Of a stretch of DNA of 64,000 bases, positions 26,219 to 35,859 are shown in pieces. Position numbers and translations under genes: made by a program. The stretch covers positions 1 to 64,000 of the forward strand of contig NZ_FMYK01000006.1 in assembly GCF_900096915.1 (NCBI RefSeq), written 5' to 3'. This stretch comes from Acinetobacter marinus. Lineage in GTDB: Bacteria > Pseudomonadota > Gammaproteobacteria > Pseudomonadales > Moraxellaceae. The number at the start of each line of letters is the position of its first letter. The stretch's first letter is position 1. The notes under the pieces are model-generated. The model made no database searches, had not been told where the DNA came from, and saw only the letters and a program-made list of their open reading frames with translations.

Positions 26219-26518
26219 GGGCAGGGTCACTTCATAATGGACAACAAAATTGGCATCGTGCACCAATTCAAATATAAGCAAAAGTGAACTCAATGCGCTG
26301 GTTGCGAGTATTGTGGACAGATCAGATTTGGTCAAGCAGATTCCATCAGCGACCTGTTCGACTTAAGTCGGAGGCATCATGTCGCAATCATTCACGCTTT
26401 AGCATATTCTCAAAACATGACCACTCTGTTGGACTACACAAATCCGATTCTACCCTACTAATAATCAATGCAGTGATCTGTTATATTGAGCATATTATTC
26501 AATTTCACACTTTCAATT

Positions 26519-27136
26519 ATGGACTTAGCGATCAATCACACTCTCGCCATTATCATCATCACGGTGATCATTTCCCTGCTGGCGTTTAATCAGCCTCGCA
26601 TCATGAATCGTCTGATCTTTTGGGGGCCAGCGGTCGGCAAAGGACAATTTGACCGTTTGATTACGTATGGTTTTGTGCATGCTGATGGTTTTCACCTACT
26701 CTTTAACATGATCACGCTGTTTTTCTTTGGACGTGTGTTGGAGCAATTTTACCGTCAATATGCCTTCGATATGGGCTTTGCGCTGTTCTATCTCGGCGGT
26801 TTGATCGTGTCGATTTTGCCAAGTTATTTCAAACATAAAAACGATGTGAATTATTTTAGTCTTGGCGCATCTGGTGCGGTATCGGCGATTCTATTTGCCT
26901 TTATTTTATTCCAGCCGTGGAGTTTGATTTTCGTCTTTTTCATTCCTGTGCCTGCGATTATTTTTGCCATTATCTACGTAGCGTATAGCTTTTGGGCGGA
27001 AAAACGTGGCAATAACGGCATCAATCACAGTGCGCATCTTTGGGGTGCAGCCTACGGCATTATCTGTACGCTGATTTTAGAACCTCGTATTCTCGGTGTG
27101 TTTGTACAGCGTCTACTCAATCCAAGTTTTTTCTAA
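26519..27136 (+). CDS. Rhomboid family intramembrane serine protease
   Basis: About six hydrophobic segments in 205 residues. The HxxxN element (H59, N63 in HLLFNM), the catalytic serine in GASGAVSA (S118) and the histidine of NHSAHLWGAAYG (H173) give the Ser-His dyad of rhomboid proteases, which cleave transmembrane substrates inside the membrane. ATG at 26519 is chosen over a TTG 33 bases upstream. The substrate is unknown. It is followed at 42 bases by an exonuclease gene. Confidence 0.87.
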   Translation: MDLAINHTLAIIIITVIISLLAFNQPRIMNRLIFWGPAVGKGQFDRLITYGFVHADGFHLLFNMITLFFFGRVLEQFYRQYAFDMGFALFYLGGLIVSILPSYFKHKNDVNYFSLGASGAVSAILFAFILFQPWSLIFVFFIPVPAIIFAIIYVAYSFWAEKRGNNGINHSAHLWGAAYGIICTLILEPRILGVFVQRLLNPSFF

Positions 27137-27178
27137 ATCTATAACTTAAATACACACTGATTGGTTAAGGAATAATTC

Positions 27179-27871
27179 ATGCAAAGTCTCGTCTTAGATA
27201 CTGAAACACATACCCTCAACGGCTTACCGATTGAAGTCGCCTATGTGCCCGTACAGCTTGATGGGTCAGGCGTTCAGATCTTTGAAGATCAGATCTATGA
27301 TGAATACTTTAGCCTTGATCAAGGCATGTCGATTCATTTGGCATCCATGGCAGTGCATCATATTCTGCCCAATGATCTGATCGGCAAACCGAATTATCGT
27401 GAATTCCGCTTGCCTGAAGAGACCATCTATATGATCGGGCACAATATTGATTATGACGTGGCGGCAGTGGCACGTTGCGGGCAGTCGGTGAAACAGATTA
27501 AACCGATCTGTACCCTCGCCTTGGCACGCTCACTTTGGCCTGAGCTTGAGAGCCGTTCTTTAAGCACGCTCAGTTATTTTATTTCTGATGATTTAGAGGC
27601 AACCCGTCAACAATTGCGCAATGCGCACAATGCCAAAACTGATGTATTACTCACCGCTGCATTACTCAAACGCATTGTGGCGGAGCTAAAAATCACCGAC
27701 ATGGAACAACTTTATCAACAATCACAAATAGCACGTTTGCCACAGTTTATGCCCTTTGGCAAATATAAAGGCACGCCACTCAAAGAAGTCCCGATTGACT
27801 ACGTGCAATGGTTACTGCGTCAGCAAGACATTGACCCTTATCTACGCCAAGCCTTAGAACAAGTGTTTTGA
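27179..27871 (+). CDS. DEDD-type 3'-5' exonuclease with C-terminal DUF3820, ExoX-like
   Basis: A 230-residue protein with an N-terminal DnaQ-like exonuclease fold: D7 and E9 in VLDTET, then GHNIDYD, and AHNAKTD as the third motif (a DEDDh pattern). The last 40 residues (FMPFGKYKGTPLKEVPIDYVQWLL) form a DUF3820 module often appended to such nucleases. Exonuclease X of E. coli acts in mismatch repair and DNA trimming; a similar role is likely. An AAGGA-like site precedes the ATG. Probably co-transcribed with gloB downstream. Confidence 0.85.
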   Translation: MQSLVLDTETHTLNGLPIEVAYVPVQLDGSGVQIFEDQIYDEYFSLDQGMSIHLASMAVHHILPNDLIGKPNYREFRLPEETIYMIGHNIDYDVAAVARCGQSVKQIKPICTLALARSLWPELESRSLSTLSYFISDDLEATRQQLRNAHNAKTDVLLTAALLKRIVAELKITDMEQLYQQSQIARLPQFMPFGKYKGTPLKEVPIDYVQWLLRQQDIDPYLRQALEQVF

Positions 27872-27925
27872 TCCACAGCCAAAATGTTAAAATAACAGTG
27901 TTTAGTATTGCCAAGGAGCACAAAG

Positions 27926-28657
27926 ATGCAATTTCGAATCGAAGCCATAGAAGTCGGCAATGCCCTGCAAAACTACATTTGGATGCTCATCGACACCCAC
28001 CATCATCAAGCGGTGGCTATTGATCCAACTCAAGCGGATTTGGTGCTAGATTATTGTGAAAAATATAATCTCGAACTGACGCAGATTTGGATCACGCATA
28101 AACACAACGATCACATCGCAGGTGTGCCCGAGCTGAAAGCGCAGACCAATGCGGTGGTGTATGCACCATTGGCAGAAAAAGAAACGATTGGACAAGCCGG
28201 CTATTGGCTCGAAGATGGTGAACAAATTCATTTTGCCGACTTGGTCGTTGATGTGTTTTCTTCACCTGGACACACACTAGGTATCATCACCTATTTTATT
28301 GATGCATTAGATGCACTGTTTTGTAGTGATACGCTATTTTCTATGGGTTGTGGGCGTGTTTTTGAAGGCACCTATACGCAGATGTATCATTCATTAAATC
28401 GACTGGCTGCCCTGCCACCACGCACCAAAGTCTATTGCACGCATGAATATACCGAAAGTAATGGCAAATTTGCCATGACCATCGAACCTGAAAATATCGC
28501 CTTACAACAACGCTATGCCGAAGTCCAAGCATTACGTGCGACAGGAAAAATCACCTTGCCATCAAGTATTGAACTGGAGCTAGAAACCAATCCATTTCTA
28601 CGTTGTCAAAGTGTCGATGAATTCAAAAAAATACGCCAATTAAAAGACCAATTTTAA
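27926..28657 (+). CDS. gloB: Hydroxyacylglutathione hydrolase (glyoxalase II)
   Basis: Hydrolyses S-lactoylglutathione to lactate and glutathione in methylglyoxal detoxification. A 243-residue metallo-beta-lactamase fold protein: metal motif THKHNDH, then SPGHTLG, CSDTLFSMGCGRVFEG, and HEYTESN; the C-terminal glyoxalase II part has ELETNPFLRC. AAGGAG lies just before the ATG at 27926, so an upstream TTG in the same frame is rejected. It follows the exonuclease gene by 54 bases. Confidence 0.93.
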   Translation: MQFRIEAIEVGNALQNYIWMLIDTHHHQAVAIDPTQADLVLDYCEKYNLELTQIWITHKHNDHIAGVPELKAQTNAVVYAPLAEKETIGQAGYWLEDGEQIHFADLVVDVFSSPGHTLGIITYFIDALDALFCSDTLFSMGCGRVFEGTYTQMYHSLNRLAALPPRTKVYCTHEYTESNGKFAMTIEPENIALQQRYAEVQALRATGKITLPSSIELELETNPFLRCQSVDEFKKIRQLKDQF

Positions 28658-28799
28658 GCAATAGGCTTGACTTCGTCTCGAGCTTTCTTCAAAATATGCC
28701 ACTTGTTTACGGGCTGGTATTGCAGTATTGTGATTTTAAAGAATCCAATACACACGCATCGGGCCCGCCCCAGACTAACTTATATCAAGGAGTGCACGA

Positions 28800-29069
28800 G
28801 TGGCAAACTCTGCTCAAGCTAAAAAACGTGCTCGTCAAAATTTGAAAGCACGTAAACATAACGCAAGCCTGCGTTCTATGGTTCGTACTTATATCAAACG
28901 TGTAATCGCTGCGATTGCTGCTGGTGAACACGCTGCTGCTAACGAAGCGTACAAAGCGGCTGTTCCAGTGATCGACCGTATGGCTGATAAAGGCATCATC
29001 CATAAAAACAAAGCAGCTCGTCATAAGAGCCGTTTGAATGCGCAAGTGAAAGCATTAGCTACTAACTAA
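28800..29069 (+). CDS. rpsT: 30S ribosomal protein S20
   Basis: An 89-residue very basic protein of the small subunit (ANSAQAKKRARQNLKARKHN at the start), binding 16S rRNA. It begins with GTG after an AAGGAG site; the E. coli gene also uses a weak start (TTG), and a weak start is part of S20 autoregulation there. Monocistronic, with a strong terminator. The codon use is noticeably optimised compared with neighbours. Confidence 0.98.
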   Translation: MANSAQAKKRARQNLKARKHNASLRSMVRTYIKRVIAAIAAGEHAAANEAYKAAVPVIDRMADKGIIHKNKAARHKSRLNAQVKALATN

Positions 29070-29116
29070 TCGCATAGATATTGTGTTGTATCGATAATCC
29101 ATCCATATAACACAAC

Positions 29117-29149
29117 AAAAAGCCCAGTTTTTTTAACTGGGCTTTTTTA
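29117..29149. terminator. Bidirectional terminator between rpsT and the histidine phosphatase gene
   Basis: AGCCCAGTT / AACTGGGCT (nine pairs) is flanked by A and T runs on both sides. It serves rpsT on the plus strand and the convergent phosphatase gene on the minus strand. Confidence 0.9.
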
Positions 29150-29188
29150 AGGTCTAAATTTTACTATTTTCAATGACTTTAGATGATT

Positions 29189-29926
29189 TTAGTCATGAAC
29201 AGCTGTATTTAAATCTCGAATCTCCACTTGATGACGTTGTCCTCGCCATACCCAATTCAGCTGTGAGGCTTCAAAGCTCGAGGTATTATCAAACCAGACA
29301 AATACTCCTTCCATCATCTCAGGCCAATCTTTTTTCTGTACTTGGAAATGCCCTGAAATCACCGCAATGAACGCCGCCAAAATGGTATCGTGACTCACCG
29401 CAAGGCTCAGCGCACAGTGCTTAGATGTCGGATTCGGCTCACATTGAATCAGATGCGAATTAAATAATAACTCCAAAACATCGAGTACACCACGAATCGG
29501 ATGCTTCATGCCTGGTAGCGTATTTTTGACAAAACTATCAATAAAGCTCACCGCACCTTGCTTGCGAAAATGCGGTACAGCCAAATCAATATCCACCACA
29601 AAGCTCCCAGGTTCGACCAAAAGCGCTTGCTCTAAAATCTCGATCTGATGGGTATTTTCAGTAAAATGCCGATCTGCCCCTGCAATCATCAAACTTGCTG
29701 TATCGATACAGCGCTGGATCGGGCTACTAATACAGTTCACAATCTGGCGCTGTGTTTGCTGGCTAAGATATTCTCCCCACGCCACAGCCAGCTCACGCCC
29801 TTCATCGGTAAGCTGTAGATCATATCCTGCCAAACCCTTTCCACACACCACCTCACGGATCGAATGCCGTGTAAACAGTACGATAGGCGTGTCATGATCA
29901 GGCAATAACTCGACTGCACTAAACAT
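29189..29926 (-). CDS. Histidine phosphatase family protein
   Basis: The motif FTRHSIRE near residue 20 gives the catalytic RH pair of the phosphoglycerate mutase/histidine phosphatase superfamily, and SHDT near the C-terminus supplies the second histidine; LTDEGRELA and SSPIQRCIDTA also fit. Substrate unknown. The length is 245 residues from the ATG at 29926; a GTG at 29956 would give ten more. It is monocistronic, and the following gene on the other strand starts about 200 bases away. Confidence 0.78.
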   Translation of the reverse strand: MFSAVELLPDHDTPIVLFTRHSIREVVCGKGLAGYDLQLTDEGRELAVAWGEYLSQQTQRQIVNCISSPIQRCIDTASLMIAGADRHFTENTHQIEILEQALLVEPGSFVVDIDLAVPHFRKQGAVSFIDSFVKNTLPGMKHPIRGVLDVLELLFNSHLIQCEPNPTSKHCALSLAVSHDTILAAFIAVISGHFQVQKKDWPEMMEGVFVWFDNTSSFEASQLNWVWRGQRHQVEIRDLNTAVHD

Positions 29927-30142
29927 GCTTTTCGGTAAGGCATTTAGAGCGTTCACACAAACTCAAATTTGATTTGGATTGCTGACTATAGCATGATTAA
30001 TCGCAATAAGGCATGTGTTCACATGCTTTCGCCTCATCAGGCGTCTGAACACATGGTCAGCCAAATGAATTTTCGATTCATTTTGACAGCCAAGCATGCT
30101 GCGCCATACAATAAATTAAACCCTTTACACATATCAATAACA

Positions 30143-30721
30143 ATGAAAAACCACCTGCTTACTGCCACTTTACTGTTTTACACTTTGCTGCTCTACTCTT
30201 CATCTGCTTTGGCAAATGCCCTAGCGCAAAACCATACACCTGAAGTTGATAACATCCGTGCCAAATATCAACATATCCAAACTCATTTGAAAGATTACCG
30301 CACTGCGAGCCAAGATATTTGGGGTGAATCCACCGAAGGTGGAAAGGCAACTGCACATTATGACCATAGCAATGTACTACAACGCATTGAAGTGATCTGG
30401 TTTGGCGAAAGTGGCAAGCGTATCGTGTACTATTATTTTGATCATGAACAATTGGTCTTTGCTTTAGACCAACAGATCCACTACAACCGTCCAATTTATT
30501 GGAATCAATCACTTGCAGATGAAGTCGGTGATACAGAACTATTCGATCCTACAAAATCCACGGTAATTGAAAACCGCTATTATTTCAAACATGAACAACC
30601 GATACTCTGGCTGGATAATACAGGACAGACTGTTGATCTAAATATTGAAAAAAATACCGAACAGGCACAAGCTGTCATTGCACATGCCAAGAAAATGTAT
30701 CAACAGTTTCTAACCCCATAA
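30143..30721 (+). CDS. Secreted hypothetical protein, 192 residues
   Basis: ATG at 30143 starts a clear signal peptide (MKNHLL then a hydrophobic run, ending SSALANA, cleavage near residue 25). The mature protein is rich in His, Tyr and aromatic residues, with FGESGKRIVYYYFDHEQLVFAL and YYFKHEQPILWLD segments, which look like beta-strands of a small periplasmic protein. Not recognised. It shares a terminator with the convergent icd gene. Confidence 0.65.
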   Translation: MKNHLLTATLLFYTLLLYSSSALANALAQNHTPEVDNIRAKYQHIQTHLKDYRTASQDIWGESTEGGKATAHYDHSNVLQRIEVIWFGESGKRIVYYYFDHEQLVFALDQQIHYNRPIYWNQSLADEVGDTELFDPTKSTVIENRYYFKHEQPILWLDNTGQTVDLNIEKNTEQAQAVIAHAKKMYQQFLTP

Positions 30722-30763
30722 ATGATAACTTAGACACAAAAACAGCACATAAAATCTGAACAT

Positions 30764-30791
30764 AAAAAAGCCAGCGAGAACGCTGGCTTTT
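30764..30791. terminator. Bidirectional terminator between icd and a secreted protein gene
   Basis: AAGCCAGCG / CGCTGGCTT closes an AGAA loop and is flanked by A and T runs. It is about 45 bases past the plus-strand stop and 40 past the icd stop. Confidence 0.9.
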
Positions 30792-30829
30792 CCTGAATAT
30801 TTTTAAAATGATATCAATTTCAAACTGAT

Positions 30830-33061
30830 TTAAATCGTTTCGAGTGCTTGATTCAATGTCTCACTTGGACGCATGACCGCATTGACCTTTTTCGGATCAA
30901 TCGCATAATAGCCACCAATATCCGCCGATGAACCTTGTACAGCAGATAGCTCAGCAATGATTTTTTCTTCATTCTCAGCCAAAGTTTTTGCAAGTGGCGC
31001 AAATTTGGCTTTGAGCTCCGCATCTTCATCTTGCGCAGCTAATGCTTCCGCCCAGAACTTCGCTAAGTAGAAATGACTGCCACGGTTATCCAGCTCACCT
31101 GTACGACGTGATGGTGACTTATCATTATCCAACAGTTGCCCTGTGGCTTGATCTAAGGTTTTTGCAAGCAGTTTCGCCTTCGCATTGTCTTCTTTGATTC
31201 CAAGCTCTTCCAGTGATACCGCAAGTGCTAAGAACTCACCCAAAGAATCCCAGCGTAAATGGTTTTCTTCAACCAGCTGTTGGACGTGTTTCGGCGCAGA
31301 ACCACCCGCACCTGTTTCATACATACCACCACCCGCCATTAACGGCACGATCGACAGCATTTTCGCAGATGTACCAAGCTCCATGATCGGGAACAAATCG
31401 GTGAGGTAATCACGCAAGATGTTACCTGTCACAGAAATCGTATCTGCACCACGAGCCACACGCTCTAGCGTATAACGCATCGCACGCACTTGCGACATGA
31501 TCTGGATATCAAGACCTGATGTGTCATGATCTTTCAAATACTTTTGTACTTTTTTGATCAATTCATTTTCGTGTGGACGGTATGGGTCAAGCCAGAAGAT
31601 TGCAGGCATACCTGAGTTACGTGCACGTGTGACAGCGAGTTTCACCCAGTCACGAATCGGTGCATCTTTGACCTGACACATACGCCATACATCACCTTGC
31701 TCAACATTTTGTGATAACAAGACTTCGCCTGTTTCAAGGTCAGTAATATTGGCTACACCCGCTTGTGGAATCTCAAAGGTCTTGTCGTGCGAGCCATATT
31801 CTTCCGCTTTTTGCGCCATCAAGCCCACGTTCGGTACTGTACCCATGGTGCGTGGATCGAAGTTACCATTCCATTTACAGAAATTGATCATCTCTTGATA
31901 AATACGGGCAAATGTAGACTCAGGCATTACTGCTTTACAGTCGTGTTGTTTACCATCTGCACCCCACATTTTACCGCCGCTACGGATCATCGCTGGCATA
32001 GATGCATCAACAATCACATCGTTTGGAGAATGGAAGTTGGTAATGCCTTTTGCAGAATCCACCATCGCAAGCGCAGGGCGGTGTTCTTGGCACGCATGCA
32101 AATCTTCAATAATTTCTTCACGTAAAGAAGTTGGTAGCGTTTCGATTTTCTCATAAAGCCCAGCCATACCGTTGTTGACATTAATGCCAAGCTCATCGAA
32201 CAATTTACCGTGTTTTTCAAAGGCTTCTTTATAATAAATTTTGACACAGTGACCGAATACAATCGGGTGTGACACTTTCATCATAGTTGCTTTGACGTGT
32301 AGCGAGAACAAAATGCCTGCTTCTTTACAGTCATCGAGTTCTTTTTCATAGAAATCGCACAATGCTTTTTTGCTCATAAACATTGAGTCGATGATTTCGC
32401 CATCTTGTAGTGCAACTTCAGGTTTTAATACGATATTTTCACCTGTGCTGGTGATGAGTTCCATCTTCACCTTGCGCGCATGATCTAAAGTGATGGACTT
32501 TTCACCATGATAAAAGTCACCTTGATCCATATGTGAAACGTGGGTTTGTGACCACTGTTTCCACTCACTCATTGAGTGCGGGTGCTTTTTCGCATAGTTC
32601 TTCACTGCTGTCGGCGCGCGACGGTCTGAGTTACCTTCACGCAATACTGGGTTGACGGCTGAACCTAAGCACTTGCTATAGCGTGCTTTAATTGCCTTTT
32701 CTTCTTCAGTAGATGGGTTCTCAGGATAATTTGGAATCGCAAAACCTTTCGATTGCAATTCTTTGATGCATGCAGTCAACTGTGCAACTGAGGCACTGAT
32801 ATTTGGCAATTTGATAATATTGGTGTCTGGATCTTGGGTCAAACGACCAAGTTCTGCAAGATTATCTGAAACTTTTTGTTCGTCTGTTAAAACGTCAGCG
32901 AATTCTGCCAATACACGTGCGGATACAGAAATATCACTTTTTACAATATCTACACCAGCAGGTTTGGTAAAGGTTTCAATGATTGGCAACAACGAGTATG
33001 TCGCCAGTAGCGGTGCCTCATCAGTTAATGTATAAATGATTGTTGACTTTCCACTCGCCAT
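30830..33061 (-). CDS. icd: Isocitrate dehydrogenase, NADP-dependent, monomeric type
   Basis: Oxidative decarboxylation of isocitrate to 2-oxoglutarate. The 743-residue length and the MASGKSTIIYTLTDEAPLLATYSLLPI start identify the monomeric IDH-II type rather than the homodimeric 416-residue enzyme of E. coli. NSDRRAP, SMSEWKQWSQTHVSHMDQGDF and DPYRPHENELIKKVQ fit the family. This enzyme is common in Acinetobacter and other gammaproteobacteria, where two IDHs may coexist; only this one is in the window. AGGGG lies eight bases before the ATG. Confidence 0.97.
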   Translation of the reverse strand: MASGKSTIIYTLTDEAPLLATYSLLPIIETFTKPAGVDIVKSDISVSARVLAEFADVLTDEQKVSDNLAELGRLTQDPDTNIIKLPNISASVAQLTACIKELQSKGFAIPNYPENPSTEEEKAIKARYSKCLGSAVNPVLREGNSDRRAPTAVKNYAKKHPHSMSEWKQWSQTHVSHMDQGDFYHGEKSITLDHARKVKMELITSTGENIVLKPEVALQDGEIIDSMFMSKKALCDFYEKELDDCKEAGILFSLHVKATMMKVSHPIVFGHCVKIYYKEAFEKHGKLFDELGINVNNGMAGLYEKIETLPTSLREEIIEDLHACQEHRPALAMVDSAKGITNFHSPNDVIVDASMPAMIRSGGKMWGADGKQHDCKAVMPESTFARIYQEMINFCKWNGNFDPRTMGTVPNVGLMAQKAEEYGSHDKTFEIPQAGVANITDLETGEVLLSQNVEQGDVWRMCQVKDAPIRDWVKLAVTRARNSGMPAIFWLDPYRPHENELIKKVQKYLKDHDTSGLDIQIMSQVRAMRYTLERVARGADTISVTGNILRDYLTDLFPIMELGTSAKMLSIVPLMAGGGMYETGAGGSAPKHVQQLVEENHLRWDSLGEFLALAVSLEELGIKEDNAKAKLLAKTLDQATGQLLDNDKSPSRRTGELDNRGSHFYLAKFWAEALAAQDEDAELKAKFAPLAKTLAENEEKIIAELSAVQGSSADIGGYYAIDPKKVNAVMRPSETLNQALETI

Positions 33062-33509
33062 GTATAGCCCCTTTTTTTACTGTGTCTGTAATGTCTTAGA
33101 GCCGAGCTTGTGACCCAGCTCTCCTTTGCAATGGTATATCTTTCACTTTAATAAAGCACGCAGAGTATGCGTTGGGTAATGCATTTCAGTCAATGCAATA
33201 TCTGTTCAAACTGTCCATTTTCGGTGAATAGTGTATATAAATTTGGGTGATGTTGGCTATTAGACCAACGCATTAGTATTTTGCGATGAAGCTCGCTATC
33301 TGCCTAGCATGTAAAGATTTTTAAGAATTATGATTTACCTAAACATCATTTATTAAATAAATAATGTCAAAGCAGATATTGATATGCGTAAACATGTTCT
33401 TTTAATCACCATCTCGGCATAGGTTGTGTGCTATTGATGAGTGTAGATTATCTAAAAACTTTAACAAACAAATGGTAAAGTATATTTCAATTTGTCATCT
33501 GTGAACTAA
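33062..33509. other. Divergent intergenic region upstream of icd
   Basis: An AT-rich region of 448 bases that should hold the icd promoter and that of the plus-strand hypothetical gene. No promoter, operator or structural RNA could be named, and no gene is seen. Confidence 0.5.
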
Positions 33510-34175
33510 ATGAAAATGTCAAAAGCAACGAAAACAAAGTATAAGAAAGTAAGAGGCACAAACCGAAGATTAAGAAATATTGATCAATGGATTAATCACA
33601 ATAAATACTTAAACCTTCAAGTGCTTGATATCTATCAATGCGAATATGTAAAATTTTGGGTAAGTCCGTGGGACAGACTTGCAATGTCAATAAATAGTCA
33701 AATTCCTGAGCCTGAGGGAGTGTTTAAAGAAAAATTCATTCAAGGATTATTTGAAATCTATGATTGTTGGAAACAACAGTTAGATCAATTAGAAAAACCA
33801 TACTACTTAAAAATTTGGCTATTTGAAAAGAACCTAAGAAGATCACAGATCGTTTGTGCAATTGGCGAAAAAATTCAATTCTATGAAAACACCTTTTCTC
33901 AAGTTGAAAACTCTGATGATCAAAAATATGATTTTGAAAATCTTGATAATTTAGCGAAAGCATTTCATTGGGAAAAAAGATTAGATGACCTCCTTATTGA
34001 AAATGATTTCCTAGAAAGTCCTGAAAAGTATGTTGATCTTGAGGCATATCTAGAAACTAAAAACTATTTTGAAAACTATGTGCTTCAAAATTACAAAGCA
34101 ACCATCCCTTACGACTCTGAAAAATTCTACTACGTTTTAGAAAATGATATCGTTTGGTTAGGGCAAAAGACTTAG
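33510..34175 (+). CDS. Hypothetical protein in AT-rich DNA, 221 residues
   Basis: No signal peptide or membrane segment; a basic N-terminus (KATKTKYKKVRGTNRRLRNID) is followed by an acidic, aromatic-rich body (FEIYDCWKQQLDQLEKPYYLKIWLFEKN). The codons are strongly A/T biased (AAA, GAA, TTA) and both gene and upstream region are more AT-rich than neighbours, suggesting recent acquisition. ATG at 33510 or 33516. It ends exactly one base before the convergent cysQ. Function not recognised. Confidence 0.65.
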   Translation: MKMSKATKTKYKKVRGTNRRLRNIDQWINHNKYLNLQVLDIYQCEYVKFWVSPWDRLAMSINSQIPEPEGVFKEKFIQGLFEIYDCWKQQLDQLEKPYYLKIWLFEKNLRRSQIVCAIGEKIQFYENTFSQVENSDDQKYDFENLDNLAKAFHWEKRLDDLLIENDFLESPEKYVDLEAYLETKNYFENYVLQNYKATIPYDSEKFYYVLENDIVWLGQKT

Positions 34176-34184
34176 TTAACTAAG
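34171..34184. repeat. 14-bp perfect palindrome over two converging stop codons
   Basis: CTTAGTTAACTAAG contains the TAG stop of the plus-strand gene (34173-34175) and the TAA stop of cysQ (34176-34178, minus). The genes abut with no gap. Confidence 0.8.
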
Positions 34185-35081
34185 GTTTGTACAAAATTGC
34201 TCTATCAACGCCCAATCCCTCACATCATGTAAAGCAATAAACTGTCCATTTAGCAAACTTGCCCGCTGATTATAACGAAACGGTCGATGACTCAGATCAA
34301 ACACCTCTCCACCAATACTTTGCAACAACCCTTGCCCTGCCGAAGTATCCCATTCACTGGTCGGATGAAAGCGTGGATAAAGATCAATCTCCCCTTCGAT
34401 CATCATGCAAAACTTATAGGCACTGCCTGCATTCACTTTGCGATAACTGATATTTTGCGATGTGAGAAAATCCAAAAACTCCTGATAGCGAGAACTGCGT
34501 TCAGGACGGCGACTAATCGCAATGCGGAGTGAGTTTTCAGTTTTGAAACCATTTTGCTTTAAGCCATTTTTGTTTAAATCATGTTGAAATTGGAATAACT
34601 CAACCTGACCTTGCGCATTCCATTGATAACGATACGGAAGTTGTTGTTTGCTTTGAAAATTATCAACAATATAGAGCTTTGACATCAGCGGTACAGCGAT
34701 GGCAGAAATCACCGACTCACCATTCTCAATCAAACTCAGATTAATGGTAAATTCACCTGTTTGATCAATAAATTCTTTGGTGCCGTCTAGCGGATCGAGC
34801 ATCCAAAAGCGTTGCCATTGATGGCGTTCGTTATGCTCACCTTCTTCGGATAAAAGTGGCAGTTTCGGTGTGAGTTCTGCCAAAGCCTGACTGATAAAGC
34901 GATGTGCTTTCAGATCGGCTTGCGTCACAGGTGAGTTGTCAGATTTGCGATCAATTTGGAATTGCCCACCACTTTGATAGCGCTGATATTCCGCCACAAT
35001 GATGACACTTGCCTGCTGTAAAATGTGGCTCAACTGTTGCAAATTCTGTGGCATCTGCTCTAATGCAACTTTAGCAAACAT
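34176..35081 (-). CDS. cysQ: 3'(2'),5'-bisphosphate nucleotidase CysQ
   Basis: Removes the 3' phosphate from PAP (and PAPS), which accumulates in sulfate assimilation and from carrier-protein loading. The 301-residue protein has the inositol-monophosphatase fold: SDNSPVTQADLKAH, then LLSEEGE, the metal site WMLDPLDGTKEFIDQTGEFT, and SEWDTSAGQGLL near the C-terminus. The start could also be ATG at 35054 (MPQNLQQLSH). Its start is only 20 bases from that of the divergent HAD gene, so its promoter must lie inside that gene. Confidence 0.9.
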   Translation of the reverse strand: MFAKVALEQMPQNLQQLSHILQQASVIIVAEYQRYQSGGQFQIDRKSDNSPVTQADLKAHRFISQALAELTPKLPLLSEEGEHNERHQWQRFWMLDPLDGTKEFIDQTGEFTINLSLIENGESVISAIAVPLMSKLYIVDNFQSKQQLPYRYQWNAQGQVELFQFQHDLNKNGLKQNGFKTENSLRIAISRRPERSSRYQEFLDFLTSQNISYRKVNAGSAYKFCMMIEGEIDLYPRFHPTSEWDTSAGQGLLQSIGGEVFDLSHRPFRYNQRASLLNGQFIALHDVRDWALIEQFCTNLS

Positions 35082-35101
35082 ACGCACCTCTCGATTTATC
35101 C

Positions 35102-35812
35102 ATGACTACTGTAGCAAATCATTCAGCGCAAATCTCAAAACCGATCATCTTTTTTGATATGGATGGCACGTTGTTGGATTTGGCATTTGATACCTATATT
35201 TGGATGCAACTGGTGCCTGAGCGTTGGGCAGTTGAACATCAAGCCACACTTGAGCAGGCAAAATCACAGCTTTATCAATATTATGTGCAATATCAAGGCA
35301 GTCTAAACTGGTACTCGTCCAAGTTTTGGCGACAGCATATCGGTGTCGATGCCTTTGCCGTACAGCAAGAAAATCGTCATCTCATCGCACCACGATTCGG
35401 CTGTTTTGAATTGTTGAATGCATTGCAAAATCTCGGTATAGAATGTTGGATTGTCAGCAATGCTGATCAAGTCACGCTCGATTTAAAACTTGAAAATGTG
35501 CCGATTCGACCTTATTTCAAACAGGTGATTAGCAGTGAGTCGATTGGCTACGCAAAAGAAGATCAACGCTTTTGGCAGACCTTGCAACAGCGTCATCCTT
35601 TTGATGCTTCTCAAGTGACGTTTATTGATGATAATTATGCAGTGCTCGATAGCGCAAAACAGTTTGGTATTGCACAGCTATTCAGTATTGGCGAGCCTGA
35701 TTCGAGTACCACGAGAACTGACTTGAATCCAAATTATATTCATCTTGAACAACTCACCGATTTGCTGAATTATTTAGATGATGATAAATCTAGCAACTTA
35801 TACGGTACATAA
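35102..35812 (+). CDS. HAD-family nucleotidase, YrfG-like
   Basis: A 236-residue haloacid-dehalogenase phosphatase with the nucleophile motif FFDMDGTLLDLAFD (D19, D21), then SNAD as motif II and FIDDNYAVLDSA as motif IV. The DLAFDTYIWMQLVPERWA and YYVQYQGSLNWYSSKFW stretches resemble E. coli YrfG, a GMP/IMP nucleotidase. The pairing with hslR directly downstream is the same as in E. coli (yrfG-hslR), which supports the assignment. Confidence 0.85.
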   Translation: MTTVANHSAQISKPIIFFDMDGTLLDLAFDTYIWMQLVPERWAVEHQATLEQAKSQLYQYYVQYQGSLNWYSSKFWRQHIGVDAFAVQQENRHLIAPRFGCFELLNALQNLGIECWIVSNADQVTLDLKLENVPIRPYFKQVISSESIGYAKEDQRFWQTLQQRHPFDASQVTFIDDNYAVLDSAKQFGIAQLFSIGEPDSSTTRTDLNPNYIHLEQLTDLLNYLDDDKSSNLYGT

Positions 35813-35859
35813 TCGTTTTAACGACTATTTCAACAAAAGGCATTTCAATCAAAGTACAC

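Noticed and set aside
26219..26335. N-terminal extension of the TauE-type transporter from a TTG start
   Set aside because: No ribosome site, and the ATG at 26218 gives the usual topology; kept only as an alternative.
34176..34184. Palindrome at the cysQ stop as a terminator
   Set aside because: It is only 14 bp with no loop or T run; too short to terminate either transcript.
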